Assembly (NCBI GenBank): GCA_017311185.1 | Contig: JAESUZ010000478.1 | Location: 1-64,000 of the forward strand | Direction of reading: 5' to 3' | DNA: 64,000 nucleotides | Source of the DNA: Proteles cristata cristata | Taxonomy: Eukaryota; Chordata; Mammalia; Carnivora; Hyaenidae | In this document: positions 40,185 through 52,534 of the stretch, piece by piece | How positions within the stretch are numbered: the first letter of the stretch is position 1 | Layout: each line of letters opens with the position of its first letter | Translations under genes and position numbers: made by a program | The notes under the pieces: generated by a model | What the model saw: only the letters and a program-made list of their open reading frames with translations | The model's database searches: none | What the model was told of the DNA's origin: nothing

Positions 40185-42235
40185 TTTAATGGTTTCTTGT
40201 CTGATGTTCAGGTCCTTCATCCATTTTGAGTTTAGTTTGGTGTATAGTGTGAGAAAATGATCTAGTTTAATTCTTCTGCACGTTGCTCTCCATTTCTCAA
40301 AGCACAATCTGTTAAAGAGGCTGTCTTTTTTTCATTGGATACTCTTTCCTGCTTTGTCAAAGACTAGTTAGCTATATATTTTTGGGTCCAATTCTGAGTT
40401 CTCAATTCTATTCCATTGGTCTATGTATCTGTTTTTGTGCCAATACCATACTGTCTTGATGATGACAGCTTTGTAGTAGAGGCTAACGTCTGGGAAGGTG
40501 ATACCTTCCGTTTTGGTTTTCTTCTTCAATATTACCTTGGCTATTTGTGGTCTTTTGTGGATCCAGATAAATTTTAGGATAGTTTGTTTCAGTTTTCAGA
40601 AGTATGCTGGTGCAATTTTGATTGGGATTGCATTGAATGCGTAGATTGCTTTGGGTAGTAATGACATTTTAACTATATTTATTCTTCCAATCCATGACAT
40701 GGAATTTTTTTCCATTTCTTTGTGCCTTCCTCAATTGCCTTCATAAGTTTTCTCTAGTTTTCATCATACAGATCTCTTCTATCTTTGGTTAGGTTTATTC
40801 CCACGTATTTTATGGGCTTTTGTGCAATTTTGAATGGGAGTAGTTTCTTAATTTCTCTTTCTGTTGCTTCATTGTTGGTGTATAAAGATGCAACGGATTT
40901 CTGTACTTTGATTTTGTACCCTGCAACTTTGCTGAATTCATCGATCAGTTCTAGTAGGCTTTTGGTGGAGTCTGTCAGGTTTTCTATGCAGAATATCATG
41001 TCGTCTGTGAAAAGTGAAAGTTTGACTTCTTCTTTGCCAATTCTGATGCTTTTAGTTCTTTTTGTTGTCTGATGGCTGATGCTACGACTTCCAGCACTAT
41101 GGTAAATAACAGTGGTGAGAGTGGACATCCCTCTCGTGTTCCTGATTTCAGTGTGAAAGCTCTCATTTTGACCCCGTTGAGGATAATGTTAGCTGAAGGC
41201 TTCACATATTTGGCTTTTATGATGTTTAAGTAAATTCCTTTCATCCCGACTTTCTTGAGGGTCTTTGTTAAGAAGAGATGCTGTATTTTGTCAAATGCTT
41301 TTTCTGCGTCTATCGACTGGATCATAGGGTTTTTATCATTTCTTTGGTTGATGTGATGTATCACATTGATTGACTTGCGAATATTAAACCAGCCCTGTAA
41401 CCCAGGAATGAATCCCACTTGATCTTGGTGGATAATTCTTTTAGTGTGCTGTTGGATTCGATTTGCAAGTATCTTGTTGAGGAATTTTACATCCATATTC
41501 ATCAAGGATACTGGCCTGTAGTTCTCTTTCTTCGTTGGGTCTGTGTCTTGCTTGGGAATCAAAGTGATGCTGGCTTCGTAAAATGAGTCCAGAAGTTTTC
41601 CTTCCATTTCTATTTTTTTGGAAGAGCTTGAGAGGAATGGGTATTATCTCTGATTTAAATGTCTGGTAGAATTCCTCAGGGAAGCCATCTGGCCCAGGGT
41701 TCTTATCTGTTGGGAGATTTTTGATAACTGATTCGATTTCTTTACTAGTTATGGGTCTGTTCAGATTTTCTAAATATTCCCGTGTGAATTTCGGTAGTGA
41801 TTGTGTGTTTAGGAATTTTCCATTTCTTCTAGGTTGTCCAATTTGTTGGCATATAATTTTTCAAAGAATTTTATGATAATTGCTTGTTTTTCCTAGGGTT
41901 TGGTTGCAATAAGTCCATTTTCATTTATGGTTTGGTCTATTTGGGTGCTCTCTCTTTTTTTTCTGAGAAGCCTGGATAGCAGTTTTTCAATTCTGTTTAT
42001 TTTTTCAAAACACCAACTCTTGGTTTTATTGATCTGTTCAACAGTTACTTCGGTTTCTATATTGTCTATACTTTTTATATCTGCACCGATTTTTATTATT
42101 TCTCTTCTACTGGGTTTGGACTGCTCTTGTTAATCTGCTTTTATTTCCTTTAGGTGCTTGTTGGTTTTGTATTTGCATTTTTTCTAGTTTCTTCAAATAG
42201 GCCTGGACTAGTTGCTGAATACAAGAATCCAGGGT
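40185..42235 (-). mobile_element. Inverted L1 ORF2 segment
   Basis: In minus-strand sense it begins at 42235 near the end of the endonuclease-to-RT linker ('AYFKKLEK'). It covers reverse transcriptase, with a 203-codon open piece (41607-40996), and ends at 40185 in the ORF2 C-terminal half ('LNIRQETIK'). It has no 5' UTR, ORF1 or 3' end. The joint with the previous element at 40184/40185 shares only about two bases (TT). Part of it (41245-41922) is almost identical to 44853-45530 in the next element. Confidence 0.88.
41245..41922 (-). repeat. Inverted-repeat arm A (shared with 44853-45530)
   Basis: Compared by eye with the complement of 44853-45530, I found about two or three differences in 0.68 kb. 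Rare features are shared, including a one-base deletion in 'atggaaaattcctaaac' and an extra A in 'ccaaaaaaatagaaatgg', both of which shift the frame. Identity drops clearly on both sides. Confidence 0.75.
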
Positions 42236-42479
42236 AATACAAGGCTGCCTCAAGAAACAAACCAAACTACAAATGGTGGAGAGTCCCAAATATCACTACA
42301 AGGAGGGACACAAAATAACCAAACGCTCCACAAGAGAAACCAAAGGACACCATCTAAAGAAACTTCTTGGACAGACAGGTGCTGAATAGTCAAAGAGCCC
42401 TCTCTAGTACAGCAAAACTCGCAGGGGCCGAATGTACAACAAGCTTTTAAAAGTAACAAGAGATAGAAAGCTTATCAAA

Positions 42480-43371
42480 ATGAAGAAACGGAAGAACACT
42501 CTTCCAAAGAAATTCCAGGAACAAATGACAGCTGGAGAACTGCTCAAAACAGATATAAGCAACTTAACTGAACAAGAATTTAGAACAATAATTATAAAAT
42601 TAATTGCTGGGCTTTAAAAAGCATGGAGGACATCAGAGAAACTATGGCTACAAACAATATGGAGCTTAAAAATAGTTATCATGAATTAAAAATGCGTTAA
42701 ATGAGATACATAATAAACTGGAGGCGTCCAATGCACGGCCTTAAGAGACAGAAAGGAAAACAAGTGACATAGAAGACACCATTATAGAAAAAGAAGGTAC
42801 TGAGAAAAAGAGAGATAAACTGATCCTGGAACATGAAAGAAGAATTTGAGAGCTCAGCGATACAATCAAACGGAACAAGATCCATATCATAGGAATTCTA
42901 GAAGAGGAAGAGAGAGGGAAAGGTGTTGAAGGAGTCCTGGAACAAATTATAGCACACAACTTCCCCAACCTGGAGAGGGAAGTAGACGTTGAAATTCAAG
43001 AGGCACAGAGTACTCCCCTCAGACGTAACTTGAATCGATCATCTGCACAACATATCATAGTGAAACTGGCAAAATATAAGAACAAAGAGAGAATTGTGAA
43101 AGCAGCTAGGGAGAAAAGGACCCTAACATACAGAGAGAAACCTATCAGAGTGGTGACAGACCTATCTACTGAAACTTGGCAGGCCAGAAAGGAATGGCAG
43201 GAGATATTCCATGTGATGAACAGAAAAAATATACAGCCAAGAATCCTCTATCCAGCAAGCCTGACATTCAGAATAGAAGGAGAAATAAAAGTCTTTCCAA
43301 ATAAACAAAAATGGAAAGAATTTGTCACCACTAAACCAGCCCTACAAGAAATCCTGAGGGGGGCTCTCTGA
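42480..43371 (+). pseudogene. L1 ORF1, broken
   Basis: The start codon at 42480 gives an N-terminus 'MKKRKNTLPKKFQEQ' with 'TDISNLTEQEFRT'. A stop at about 42615 and frameshifts in the coiled-coil part interrupt it. The C-terminal third is open from 43030 to the natural stop at 43369 and includes 'ETWQARKEWQEIFHVMN' and 'LTFRIEGEIKVFPNKQKW'. The protein would be RNA-binding ORF1p if intact. Confidence 0.85.
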
Positions 43372-44097
43372 CGGAAGTGTTACAAGGAACGCAACACAAC
43401 AGAGACACCACCACAAGCATGAATTCTACAAAGAACACAATGACTAATATCATACATATTTCAATAATAACACTGAATGTAAATGGGCTGAATGCTACAA
43501 AAAAAGACATAGGGTAGCAGAATGGAAAAAAAATCCATCTATTTGCTGTCTACAAGAAACTCATTTTAGACTGGAATTTACCTCCAGATTAAAAATAGCG
43601 GCATAGAGATATATCTATCATGCTACGGGAAGTCAAGAGAAAGCTGGAGTAGCTATGCTTATATCAGACAAACTGGACGTTAAATTAAAGACAATAACAA
43701 GAGATGAAGAAAGGCATTGTATAATAATTACAAGGTCTATCCATTAGGAAGATCTAACAATTATAAATGTCTACGCACTGAATATGGGAGCACCTAAATA
43801 TTTAAAACAATTAATCACAAACAGAAACAATCTTATCTTAGAGATAAGAATGTGCTAATAGTAGGGGACTTTAATACTTCACTTACAGCAATGGATAGAT
43901 CAGCCCTACAGAAAATCACTAAAGAAACAATGGACTCGAATGACACATTGGACCAATGCATTTGACAGATATACTAGGAATTCTACATCCTTGTGGCCAT
44001 GAAAATCACTTTCTTCTCAATTGAGCATGGCACATTCTCCAAGATAGATCACATACTGGGACATAAAGCAGCCCTGAAGAAATATAAAAGAATTGAG

Positions 44098-44289
44098 GGG
44101 GTGCCTGTGTGGCTTAGACTGTTAAGCGTCTGACTTTCGCTTAGATCATGATTTCGTGGTTCGTGGGTTCGAGCCCCGCGTCGGGCTCTGTGCTGAGTGC
44201 CAGCTCAGAGCCTGGAGCCTGTTTCAGTCTGTGACACCCTCTCTCTCTCTATCTCTCCTAGAAATAAATAAAACATTTAAAAAAAGAAT
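44098..44289 (+). mobile_element. SINE in L1 ORF2, 15-bp TSD
   Basis: Head 'ggggtgcctgtgtggcttag' with 'gtggttcgtgggttcgagcc'. The duplication tataaaagaattgag lies at 44083-44097 and 44290-44304. It belongs to the same 'gtttcagtctgtgac' subtype as the SINE at 60399. Confidence 0.95.
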
Positions 44290-44852
44290 TATAAAAGAAT
44301 TGAGATCATATCATGGACACTTTCAGATCATAATGCTTTGAAACTGAAATCAATCACAGGAAGAAGGCTGGAAAACCTCCAAAAACATGGAGGTGGAATA
44401 ACAACCTACTAAAGAATGAATGGGCCAATCAGGCAATTAGAGAAGAAATTAAAACATATATGGAAACAAATGAAAATGCAACAATCCAAACTCTATGGGG
44501 TGTGACAAAGGCAGTCCTAGGAAGAAAGTACATTGCACTCCAGGCCTATTTCAAGAAATTAGAAAAAGCACAAGTGCAAAATCTAACAACTCACCTAAAG
44601 GAATTACAGGCAGAGCAACAAGAGCACCCCAAACCAAGTAGAGAAATGGTAAAAATCAGAGCAGAAATAAACAACATAGAGACCAAAAATTAAAAAAACA
44701 AAACAAAACAAAACAAAAAACACTTGAACGATCAATGAAACCAAGAGTTGGTGTTTTGAAAAAATAAACAGAATTGAAAAACTGCTATCCAGGCTTCTCA
44801 GAAAAAAAAAAAAAGAGAGAGAGAGCACCCAAATAGACAAACTCGTGAATGC

Positions 44853-45530
44853 AAATGGACTTATTGCAACCAAACCCTAGGAAAAACAAGCAATTATCAT
44901 AAAATTCTTTGAAAAATTATATGCCAACAAATTGGACAACCTAGAAGAAATGGAAAATTCCTAAACACACAATCACTACCGAAATTCACACGGGAATATT
45001 TAGAAAATCTGAACAGACCCATAACTAGTAAAGAAATCGAATCAGTTATCAAAAATCTCCCAACAGATAAGAACCCTGGGCCAGATGGCTTCCCTGAGGA
45101 ATTCTACCAGACATTTAAATCAGAGATAATACCCATTCCTCTCAAGCTCTTCCAAAAAAATAGAAATGGAAGGAAAACTTCCGGACTTATTTTACGAAGC
45201 CAGCATCACTTTGATTCCCAAGCAAGACACAGACCCAACGAAGAAAGAGAACTACAGGCCAGTATCCTTGATGAATATGGATGTAAAATTCCTCAACAAG
45301 ATACTTGCAAATCGAATCCAACAGCACACTAAAAGAATTATCCACCAAGATCAAGTGGGATTCATTCCTGGGTTACAGGGCTGGTTTAATATTCGCAAGT
45401 CAATCAATGTGATACATCACATCAACCAAAGAAATGATAAAAACCCTATGATCCAGTCGATAGACGCAGAAAAAGCATTTGACAAAATACAGCATCTCTT
45501 CTTAACAAAGACCCTCAAGAAAGTCGGGAT
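44853..45530 (+). repeat. Inverted-repeat arm B (shared with 41245-41922)
   Basis: Plus-strand partner of arm A. The spacer between the arms is about 2.9 kb. See arm A for the shared frame-shifting features. Confidence 0.75.
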
Positions 45531-47734
45531 AGAATGAATTTACTTAAACATTATTAAAGCTATCTGTGAAAAGCCCTCAGCTAACATCATCCTCAATGGG
45601 GAAAAAGTGAGAGCTTTCCCCCCTGAAATCAGGAACACGAGAGGAAGTCCACTGTTATTTAACATAGTGCTGGGAGTCCTAGCATCAGCCATCAGACAAC
45701 AAAAGGAAATAAAAGGCATCAGAATTGGCAAAGAAGAAGTCAAACTTTCACTTTTCACAGACGACATGATATTCTGCATAGAAAACCCGACAGACTCCAC
45801 CACAAACTTACTAGAAGTGATCCATGAATTCAACACAGTTGCAGGGTACAAAATCAATGTACAGAAATCGGTTGCATTTTTATACACCAACAATGAAGCA
45901 ACAGAAAGAGAAATCAAGAAACTGTTCCCATTCACATTTGCACAAAAACTCATAAAACACCTGGGAATAAACCTAACCAAAGATAGAAGAGATCTGTATG
46001 ATGAAAACTAGAGAAAACTTATGAAGGAAATTGAAGAAGACACAACGAAATGGAAAAACATTCCATGCTCATGGATGGGAAGAGTATATATACCTAAAAT
46101 GTCATTACTACCGAAAGCAATCTACACTTTCAATGCAATCCCAATCAAAACTGCACCAGCATACTTCTCAAAACTAGAACAAGCTATCCTAAAATTTGTA
46201 TGGAACCACAAAGGACCCTAAATAGCCAAGGTAATATTGAAGAAGAAAACCAAAACGGGAGGTATCACCTTCCCAGACGTTAGCCTCTACTACAAAGCTG
46301 TCATCATCAAGACAGTATGGTATTGGCACCAAAACAGACACATAGTCCAAGGGAACAGAATTGAGAATTCAGAATTGGACCCAAAGTGTACAGCCAACTA
46401 ATCTTGACAAAGCAGGAAAGAGTATCCAATGGAAAAAAGACAGCCTCTTTAACAGATGGTGCTGGGGGAACTGGGCAGCAATATGGAAAAGAATGGAACA
46501 AGAATACTGTCTCACACCATTCACAAAAGTAAACTCAAAATTGATAAAGGATCTGAATGTGAGAAAGAAGGCCATCAAAACCCTAGAGGACAAAGCAGGA
46601 AGAAACCTCCTTGACCTCAACCGCAGTAATTTTTTACTTGACACATCCCCAAAGGCAAGGGAATCAAGAGCAAAAATGAACTATTGGGACCTCATCAAGA
46701 TTAAAAGCTTCTGCATGGCAAAGGAGACAATCCATAGAACTAGAAGGCAACTGACAGAATGGGAAAACATAGTTGCAAATGACATATCAGATAAAGGGCT
46801 AGTATCCAATATCTATAAGGAACTCATGAAACCCACACCCGTAAAGGAAACAATCCAGTGAAGTAATGGGCAGAAGATATGAACAGACACCTCTCCAAAG
46901 AGGACCTCCATATGGCCAACAGACAACATGAAATGATGCTCAACATCCCTACTCATCAGGGAAATACAAATTAAAATCACATGAGATACCACCTCAGGCC
47001 TGTCAGAGTGGCTAAAATGAGCAAATCAGAGGACTCTAGATGCTGGCAAGGATGTGGAAAAACGGTCACCCTCCTACACTCTTGGTGGGAATGTAAACTC
47101 GTGCAGCCCCTTTGGAAAACAGTGTGGAGGTTCCTCAACATTAACACTAGAACTCCCTTATGACCATACGATAGTAATGTTAGGAATTTACCCAAGGAAT
47201 ACAGGATTCCTGATGCATAGGAGCACATGTACCCCAGTGTTCATAGCAGCACTCTCAACAATAGCCAAAACATGGAAAGAGCCTAAGTGTCCGTCAATGG
47301 ATGAATGGATCAAGAAGATGTGGTTTATCTATACGATGGAATACTACATGGCAATAGAAAGAATGAAATCTGGCCATGTGTAGCAACATGGATGGAACTC
47401 GAGGGTGTTATGCTGAGCACAATAAGTCAAGGACAGGAGGATACCTACCTTATGTTTGCACGTATAGGAGCAATAGGAGGAACTTAACGGAGGACCTTGG
47501 GGGAGAAGGGAGGGAAATAGCGGGGGGAGAAGGAGGGAGGCAAAGTGCGAGAGACTCTTGAACGCTGAGAACAAACTGAGGACTGATGGGGGTGAGGGGG
47601 AGGGGAAGGGCTGTGATGGGTATGGAGGAGGGCACGTGTGGGGATGAGCACTGGATGTTACATGGAAACTAACTTGATAATAAACTATTAAAAAAATAAA
47701 GACCACATAGAGCTCGTAAAAAAAAAAGAGTATT

Positions 47735-48365
47735 CCTTATCTCTGTTGTTATATACTTGGATGGCTTTTTTTGGTCACCAACTAACTCATTCAAACAGAA
47801 GGAATATACTGAAAACCTTGGAATCTTACCGTAGTTGAAATAAGGATCAAATAATTCAGGAAATAATACAAAGGTGTACTGCTTGTCAGAAAAAAATTTA
47901 TTTAAGGGAAAATACCTAAGAATAGTCAAGGAAGCCTATCAGGGACAATGTTACACAGGATCTGATAGCAAATAGATTTTATAGAGTGTCCTACTCTATT
48001 TGGGCTGCTGTAACACAATATCATAAACTTGATGTCTTATAAATAACAAACCCTATTTTACCATGAACCCTGAGTTTAAACAGGGGTACTCTGAGATGAA
48101 CGAAGGAGATTATATTGCACCCTAAGTAATGAAAATGTCCTAAATTGATTGATAATCTTTGGTAAATCAGTGTAACCAATATTAGGGTTAGATTAAAACC
48201 TATTACAGACTTCCCCTTTGGAGGCAGCTTTACTTTCCATACCGGCTCTTGATCTCTGCCAGTACAGGGACCTGCTTTTATGTAGGGATCTAGTGGTCAT
48301 GGAGTGCCCTCTCTGGCAGAAAATTACACTTTTATTATGTTAACTTTGATATGGGGTCCAAAAAA
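47735..48365. other. Unassigned sequence before the retroviral remnant
   Basis: No recognised gene. 'tttgggctgctgtaacacaa' (about 47999-48018) resembles an old LTR/MaLR-type repeat, but I cannot place it. Part of this may be decayed gag. Confidence 0.35.
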
Positions 48366-48382
48366 ATAAATGACACTGGCTG

Positions 48383-48420
48383 GCTCTGTTGGATATGGGT
48401 ACCAAAATCTCCCTAATCCC
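48383..48420 (+). pseudogene. Retroviral protease active-site remnant
   Basis: The translation reads ALLDMGTKISLIP. Retroviral aspartyl proteases have D-T/S-G at this point, so the threonine has become methionine (48395-48397). The context 'K-I-S-L-I-P' supports the assignment. The flanking frames are broken. Confidence 0.65.
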
Positions 48421-48859
48421 AGGAAGTACTCATGTTTTAAAGGGCCACCTTCACCCAAGAGGCGACCAGCATGGAAAGAGAATAGAGGGGGGGGAATTAA
48501 CTATTTCATCTGCTTAACTGTTAAAATTGTCCCAGTTATTGTTAAAAGATTCTTCTGTCTTACGTATCCCCATTCCTTCAACACCACCCTTTTCCCCTTT
48601 TTTAGAACGGACATCTTCAGTCAGCAGGTAATCTCACGAAACAAGCCTAAAGCTTTTATGCCATTGGCGGGCAGTACCAAGTAGAAATCAGTTAACCTTC
48701 CCCTACTGGTACGAGTCCTAAATGTACCATAGTATCAGCCATGGTACTAAAGGATTATGACCTCTCATTGCTGACTTAAAGAAAGGGTATTGATCCTTAA
48801 CTCATTTTAATTCTCTAATATTGGTTGCTTAAAACTCCAACTAATAAGAGGAGGGTAAC

Positions 48860-49230
48860 TTTAGACTATGGAGAGTTAACAAAGTTGTTCCCTTTATTAG
48901 AGCATCTTTACCAGATATCTTTGTCTTGAAGAATGACATTTAATACAACATGGGTAAATGGTTTACAGTTATCGACTTTGCTGACATATTCTCTTCTATA
49001 AAAATTTCATGGGGGGAATTAACCATAATTCACCTTCACCTTTGAAGTCCAATAGTATGCCATTTCTTGGTTACCTGTGGGGTATTTAAATAGTCCTGCA
49101 ATTAAGCACCATCTTTGCAGTCAGGACCTAAATGTTTGACCTGCTTTTGTACTAAGAACTCAGCTTTGGCATTATGTCAATGACATCTTTTTCATTGGAC
49201 CTGACCAATACTCTGTCTTATAGGTTATCA
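48860..49230 (+). pseudogene. Retroviral reverse transcriptase remnant
   Basis: Readable segments across frames are 'WFTVIDFADIF', 'GYLNSPAIKH' and the catalytic box YVND (49173-49184) followed by 'IFFIGP'. The usual box is Y-x-D-D, so the first aspartate is asparagine. Several stops and frameshifts make it non-functional. Confidence 0.7.
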
Positions 49231-49869
49231 CAACTGTGAGCAAACACCTCACTGAGAGGGAATGGGCAATTGCCCCACAGAAGATCCAAGGCCCCTCTCA
49301 GTCTGTTACATTTTGAGACCATGTTTGAAACTTATAAGAGGAATGGTTAAAAATCTGGTAAAAGATAAAAATCTAACACTTCAGTCTCCCACATTGGTAA
49401 AGGAAGGCCAAACAGGAATGTCTGGATTTTAATGCCAATTCGTTCCTCACCTCCAATGCCGTCCCTATTTATTGAAAAACCTCTAAGTCTTTCACTTTTC
49501 AATGGAGACTTGAGCAACAACAGGCACTAGATAAAATAAAGGAGGCTTTTACTTTGGCAGCTCCACTAATTCTTCGAGCACAGGACTTAAACAACAAGTT
49601 TTGGCCACTGCAAATTTGCTTCTGGGAGCCTCTGGACCAAATGAATAATTAAATGGCTATGCATAGGCTTTTGGTGTAAAAGCTCCAAGACTTGGCCCAA
49701 AGGTATTCACCCATAGAGAGGCAACCTCTGGTAACAGACTGAGTACTTAGTAAAATTGAAGCCCTTACTGAAACAGAGCCAATTACTCTATGGTTGGAGA
49801 TGCCTATTATGCCATCAGGGACTGTACCAGATACCAAAAGTCTTGACACTGGAAAAATTTACAGAGAAT

Positions 49870-50181
49870 AACCACATCAAAACTAACAAATCAACTTCAT
49901 CGGGCCTTTCTCTGCATCAGCAGAAATCATCAAATATGCCTTAACAATGGCAGATACCCATACAGGTCCTTTATTGGCTAACCCATGTAAGTCACTAATC
50001 TTTTCTAGTGTTATTGAGAGGTTAATGAAACAGGTTGTTATAGCCTTTGGGGGTGCTACAAAGCTAGACATTCAGATCAATAATCCCACTTCACAGCAAA
50101 GGGAACACTGCTAGGGTTTTTAACCTACTCTATTGTCCTATGGCAGCAAATATCAGAGAAAGACATAATGGGCTTTTAAAA
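49870..50181 (+). pseudogene. Retroviral integrase remnant (core domain)
   Basis: Core text such as 'INFIGPFSASAE' and, at 50152-50181, 'IRERHNGLLK' marks the region near the third catalytic acidic residue of a retroviral integrase. Frames are broken between these points. Confidence 0.65.
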
Positions 50182-50193
50182 TAAGGACCATTA

Positions 50194-50400
50194 TGGGGCA
50201 CCTGGGTGGCTCAGTCAGTCGAGCGTCCAACATTGGCTCAGGTCATGACCTCGCAGTTTGTGGGTTTGAGCCCCGCATTGGCTCTGTGCTGACAGCTCAG
50301 GGCCTGGAGCCTGCTAAGGATTCTGTGTCCCCCTATCTCTCCGCCCCTCCCCTGCTTATGCTCTCTCTCTCTCTCTCTCTCAAAAATAAACATTAAAAAA
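50194..50400 (+). mobile_element. SINE inside the retroviral integrase remnant
   Basis: Head 'ggggcacctgggtggctcag'. The flanks 'taaaataaggaccatt' and 'taaaataaggacgatt' are a duplication with one mismatch. Confidence 0.93.
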
Positions 50401-50940
50401 TTAAAATAAGGACGATTGAGTGAACTTGGAGGATGATGGTCTTCTAAGTGGTTAAAATACTGTTCATAGTTCTGATTACATTAAACTAACTCCCACATGG
50501 CATAACTATGCAATATTTAAATTCACAACAAATAAGGAAACCACAAACAGAAATGCTGCAACCTCTGCTATTTTATATAACCACACTGGATACAACACAA
50601 TTATCAATATTCACAGATGTGGTAGCCCTTACATTAAAGTATCACTTACCTGATACTTTAACCTTTCCTTTCTCCCTCAATACTGATGAGGACCTTACAT
50701 GGACTACTGATTCTGGAATCATCTTCAGCCTGTGTCTGCTCATCATCCAATGTAAGTGGAACAAACCACTCACCAGTATCTGGAGAGAGAAGCATGCTAA
50801 TCTGCCACCTACATACTTTTCTCTACTAAAGGCACTGTGGAACAAATCTGAAATGGCTTCTGACACCTGGGAGGCGGAGCTAATTGCCTTGGGTGATATA
50901 CAGGGGACAATCAGATCTACTACTCCTGGCTGTGGGTGAC

Positions 50941-51650
50941 CTCTGACTTTAACCCCTACTCTGTTGCTGTACACTTTCTTTACTTGAGAAGTTCCTACCC
51001 TCCCCAGTGTGAATCACCTTAGCATGCCACAGGCATATCACAGGGAGACAGGCAGCACTGTTCAGATTGAGGACAATGGGAACCACTTTTCTGGTTATTC
51101 AATTGATCAATCTTAGTAACATGACCACAGGCTTCAATAATAAGACCACTACTGTATTTCCTATCTCTGCTACTTCTGTCAACAATCGTCCCACTTAAGC
51201 CAGACTCTGTAATATTGCTGGTGACTCATAGGCGCCTTCTAAGCCCTATGAGCCAATTTTTATTTCAAATCAAGTGAAATCCACTATTATTAACTAGTGC
51301 CACCAAGCAAATAGAGCAAGATGCCACTATCTAGCAAGTGTTATTTAAGGAATTCATAGATATAATGTGTATCCAATATCACAACTAGGATATTCATAAT
51401 TGTGCAATTAAATTAAAAATGTAATCTAGAACCCATACCAACAAATCCTATGGGATTACAGACATAAAACTATAGTTTTTACTAATCCCGTGATGATGAT
51501 AAATGTAAAATATGCTAACAATATACACTCTTACAACTATTGACTTCTTTTTTAAAATTAATTATAATGATCTCTCGCCTCCTCCAATACAAGCCCTGCT
51601 TATGGAGGTGGAAAGAAATTGACAATTTTTATTTTACCAAGAACCTCCTT
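50941..51650. other. Unassigned sequence, possibly decayed retroviral 3' part
   Basis: No motif recognised. By position it would be the env region of the plus-strand retrovirus. Confidence 0.35.
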
Positions 51651-52075
51651 TGTGGTAGTTAACTTTATGCATCAACTTGTCTAGATCACAGTGCCCAGAT
51701 ATTTGCTCAAACATTATTTAGGACCTTTCTGTGAAAGTGTATCTTTGAGATGAGATTGTCATTTAAATCAGTGGAGTTTAAGTAAAGCAGATTACCCTTC
51801 ATAGTGTGGGTGGGCCACATCCAATTAGTTGAAGGGCTTAACACAACAAAGACTGACTTCTCTTGAGTAAGAAAGAATTATGGTAGCAGACTATCTTGGA
51901 CTCAAACTGCAGCACTTTCCTTTGTCTCTAGCCTTCTATCTTTCCCCATCAGATTTTGGATTTGCCAAGCCTCCGCAATTAAGTGAACCGGTTCTTTAAA
52001 ATAAGTCCCCCCCCTTTCCCCCTCCCAATCCCCACACCCTGCAGGTTCTGCTTCTCTGTAGTACCCTGACTCATA
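51651..52075 (+). repeat. LTR-like old repeat (ERVL/MLT2-like by appearance)
   Basis: It runs from 'tgtggtagttaactttatgc' to 'agtaccctgactcata'. It contains 'tgtgggtgggccacatccaat', 'cagattttggatttgccaagcctcc' and 'cttctctgtagtaccctgac', which are characteristic of a widespread old mammalian LTR. Family naming is tentative. Confidence 0.55.
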
Positions 52076-52534
52076 TACCCTCCCTGGCCTCTAATCAATA
52101 TCTACAAAGAAGGCAACGTATGCTATGTATTTCTTGTGCCAAGATAGGTCTAAAAAAATCAGGGAATACAAGCAATTTGAAAATTATTCTCTAACTTAGC
52201 CTCTTATAATGCCAACTGCGAGTTTTATGTAATATTCAATGGAATATATTGAATGTATATTGCAATATACAATTGCAATACTGGCTGCTCACAGTAAACA
52301 ATCATAGCTCTTGAATGTTAAAACAATTTTTGTAAAAAACATATTTGATCTCATAGAGAAATCTAACCTCTCCTTGCATGGGAAATTCTGTACCCAAATT
52401 GATAACTACTTGTTTATAGTTGTTACAAAATTTTCCATATCTACCACAACTATCATTAATAAAGGCTTGACACAATATTTGAGGTAAATTGCGACCCAAT
52501 GTTATTCCTTTGGAAGCTCCATTAAAAACATAAA
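52076..52534. other. Unassigned sequence
   Basis: No recognised gene. A 65-codon minus-strand frame (52499-52302) with cysteines (SCGRYGKFC) could be a retroviral envelope scrap, but there is no firm support. Confidence 0.35.

Larger units (their letters stand above)
43440..47490 (+). pseudogene. L1 ORF2, broken, all regions represented
   Basis: Endonuclease (about 43440-44400, with a SINE inside), linker with an (AAAAC)n expansion at 44693-44720, reverse transcriptase (about 44880-45800, catalytic block FTDDM near 45756), the C-terminal region (46021-46860, including an open 166-codon piece at 46361-46861) and the Cys-rich tail ('CWQGCGKT...WWEC', about 47038-47100) are all present. Stops and frameshifts occur throughout, including TAG after 'RRDLYDEN' at about 46009, which the inverted copy at 40.7 kb shares. 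Confidence 0.85.
42236..47690 (+). mobile_element. L1 lacking most of its 5' UTR, 3' end present
   Basis: It begins in the 3' part of the 5' UTR (42236-42479). ORF1 (42480-43371), ORF2 (about 43440-47490), the G-rich 3' UTR and the terminal 'aacttgataataaactatt' plus A-rich end (about 47690) follow. One SINE is inserted at 44098. Confidence 0.88.
48370..50940 (+). mobile_element. Endogenous retrovirus remnant: pro-pol, probably class I
   Basis: In order on the plus strand: a protease active-site region (48383-48420), reverse transcriptase (about 48860-49230) and integrase (about 49870-50181), all decayed by stops and frameshifts. No LTR pair, primer-binding site or gag was found. A SINE sits at 50194. 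The open 143-codon piece after it (50508-50939) is unassigned; it may be retroviral but shows no motif I know. The class is judged from motif style only. Confidence 0.7.

Noticed and set aside
50508..50939. 143-codon plus-strand frame after the integrase remnant
   Set aside because: It may be retroviral by position, but no motif supports a product, so it is only mentioned within the ERV entry.
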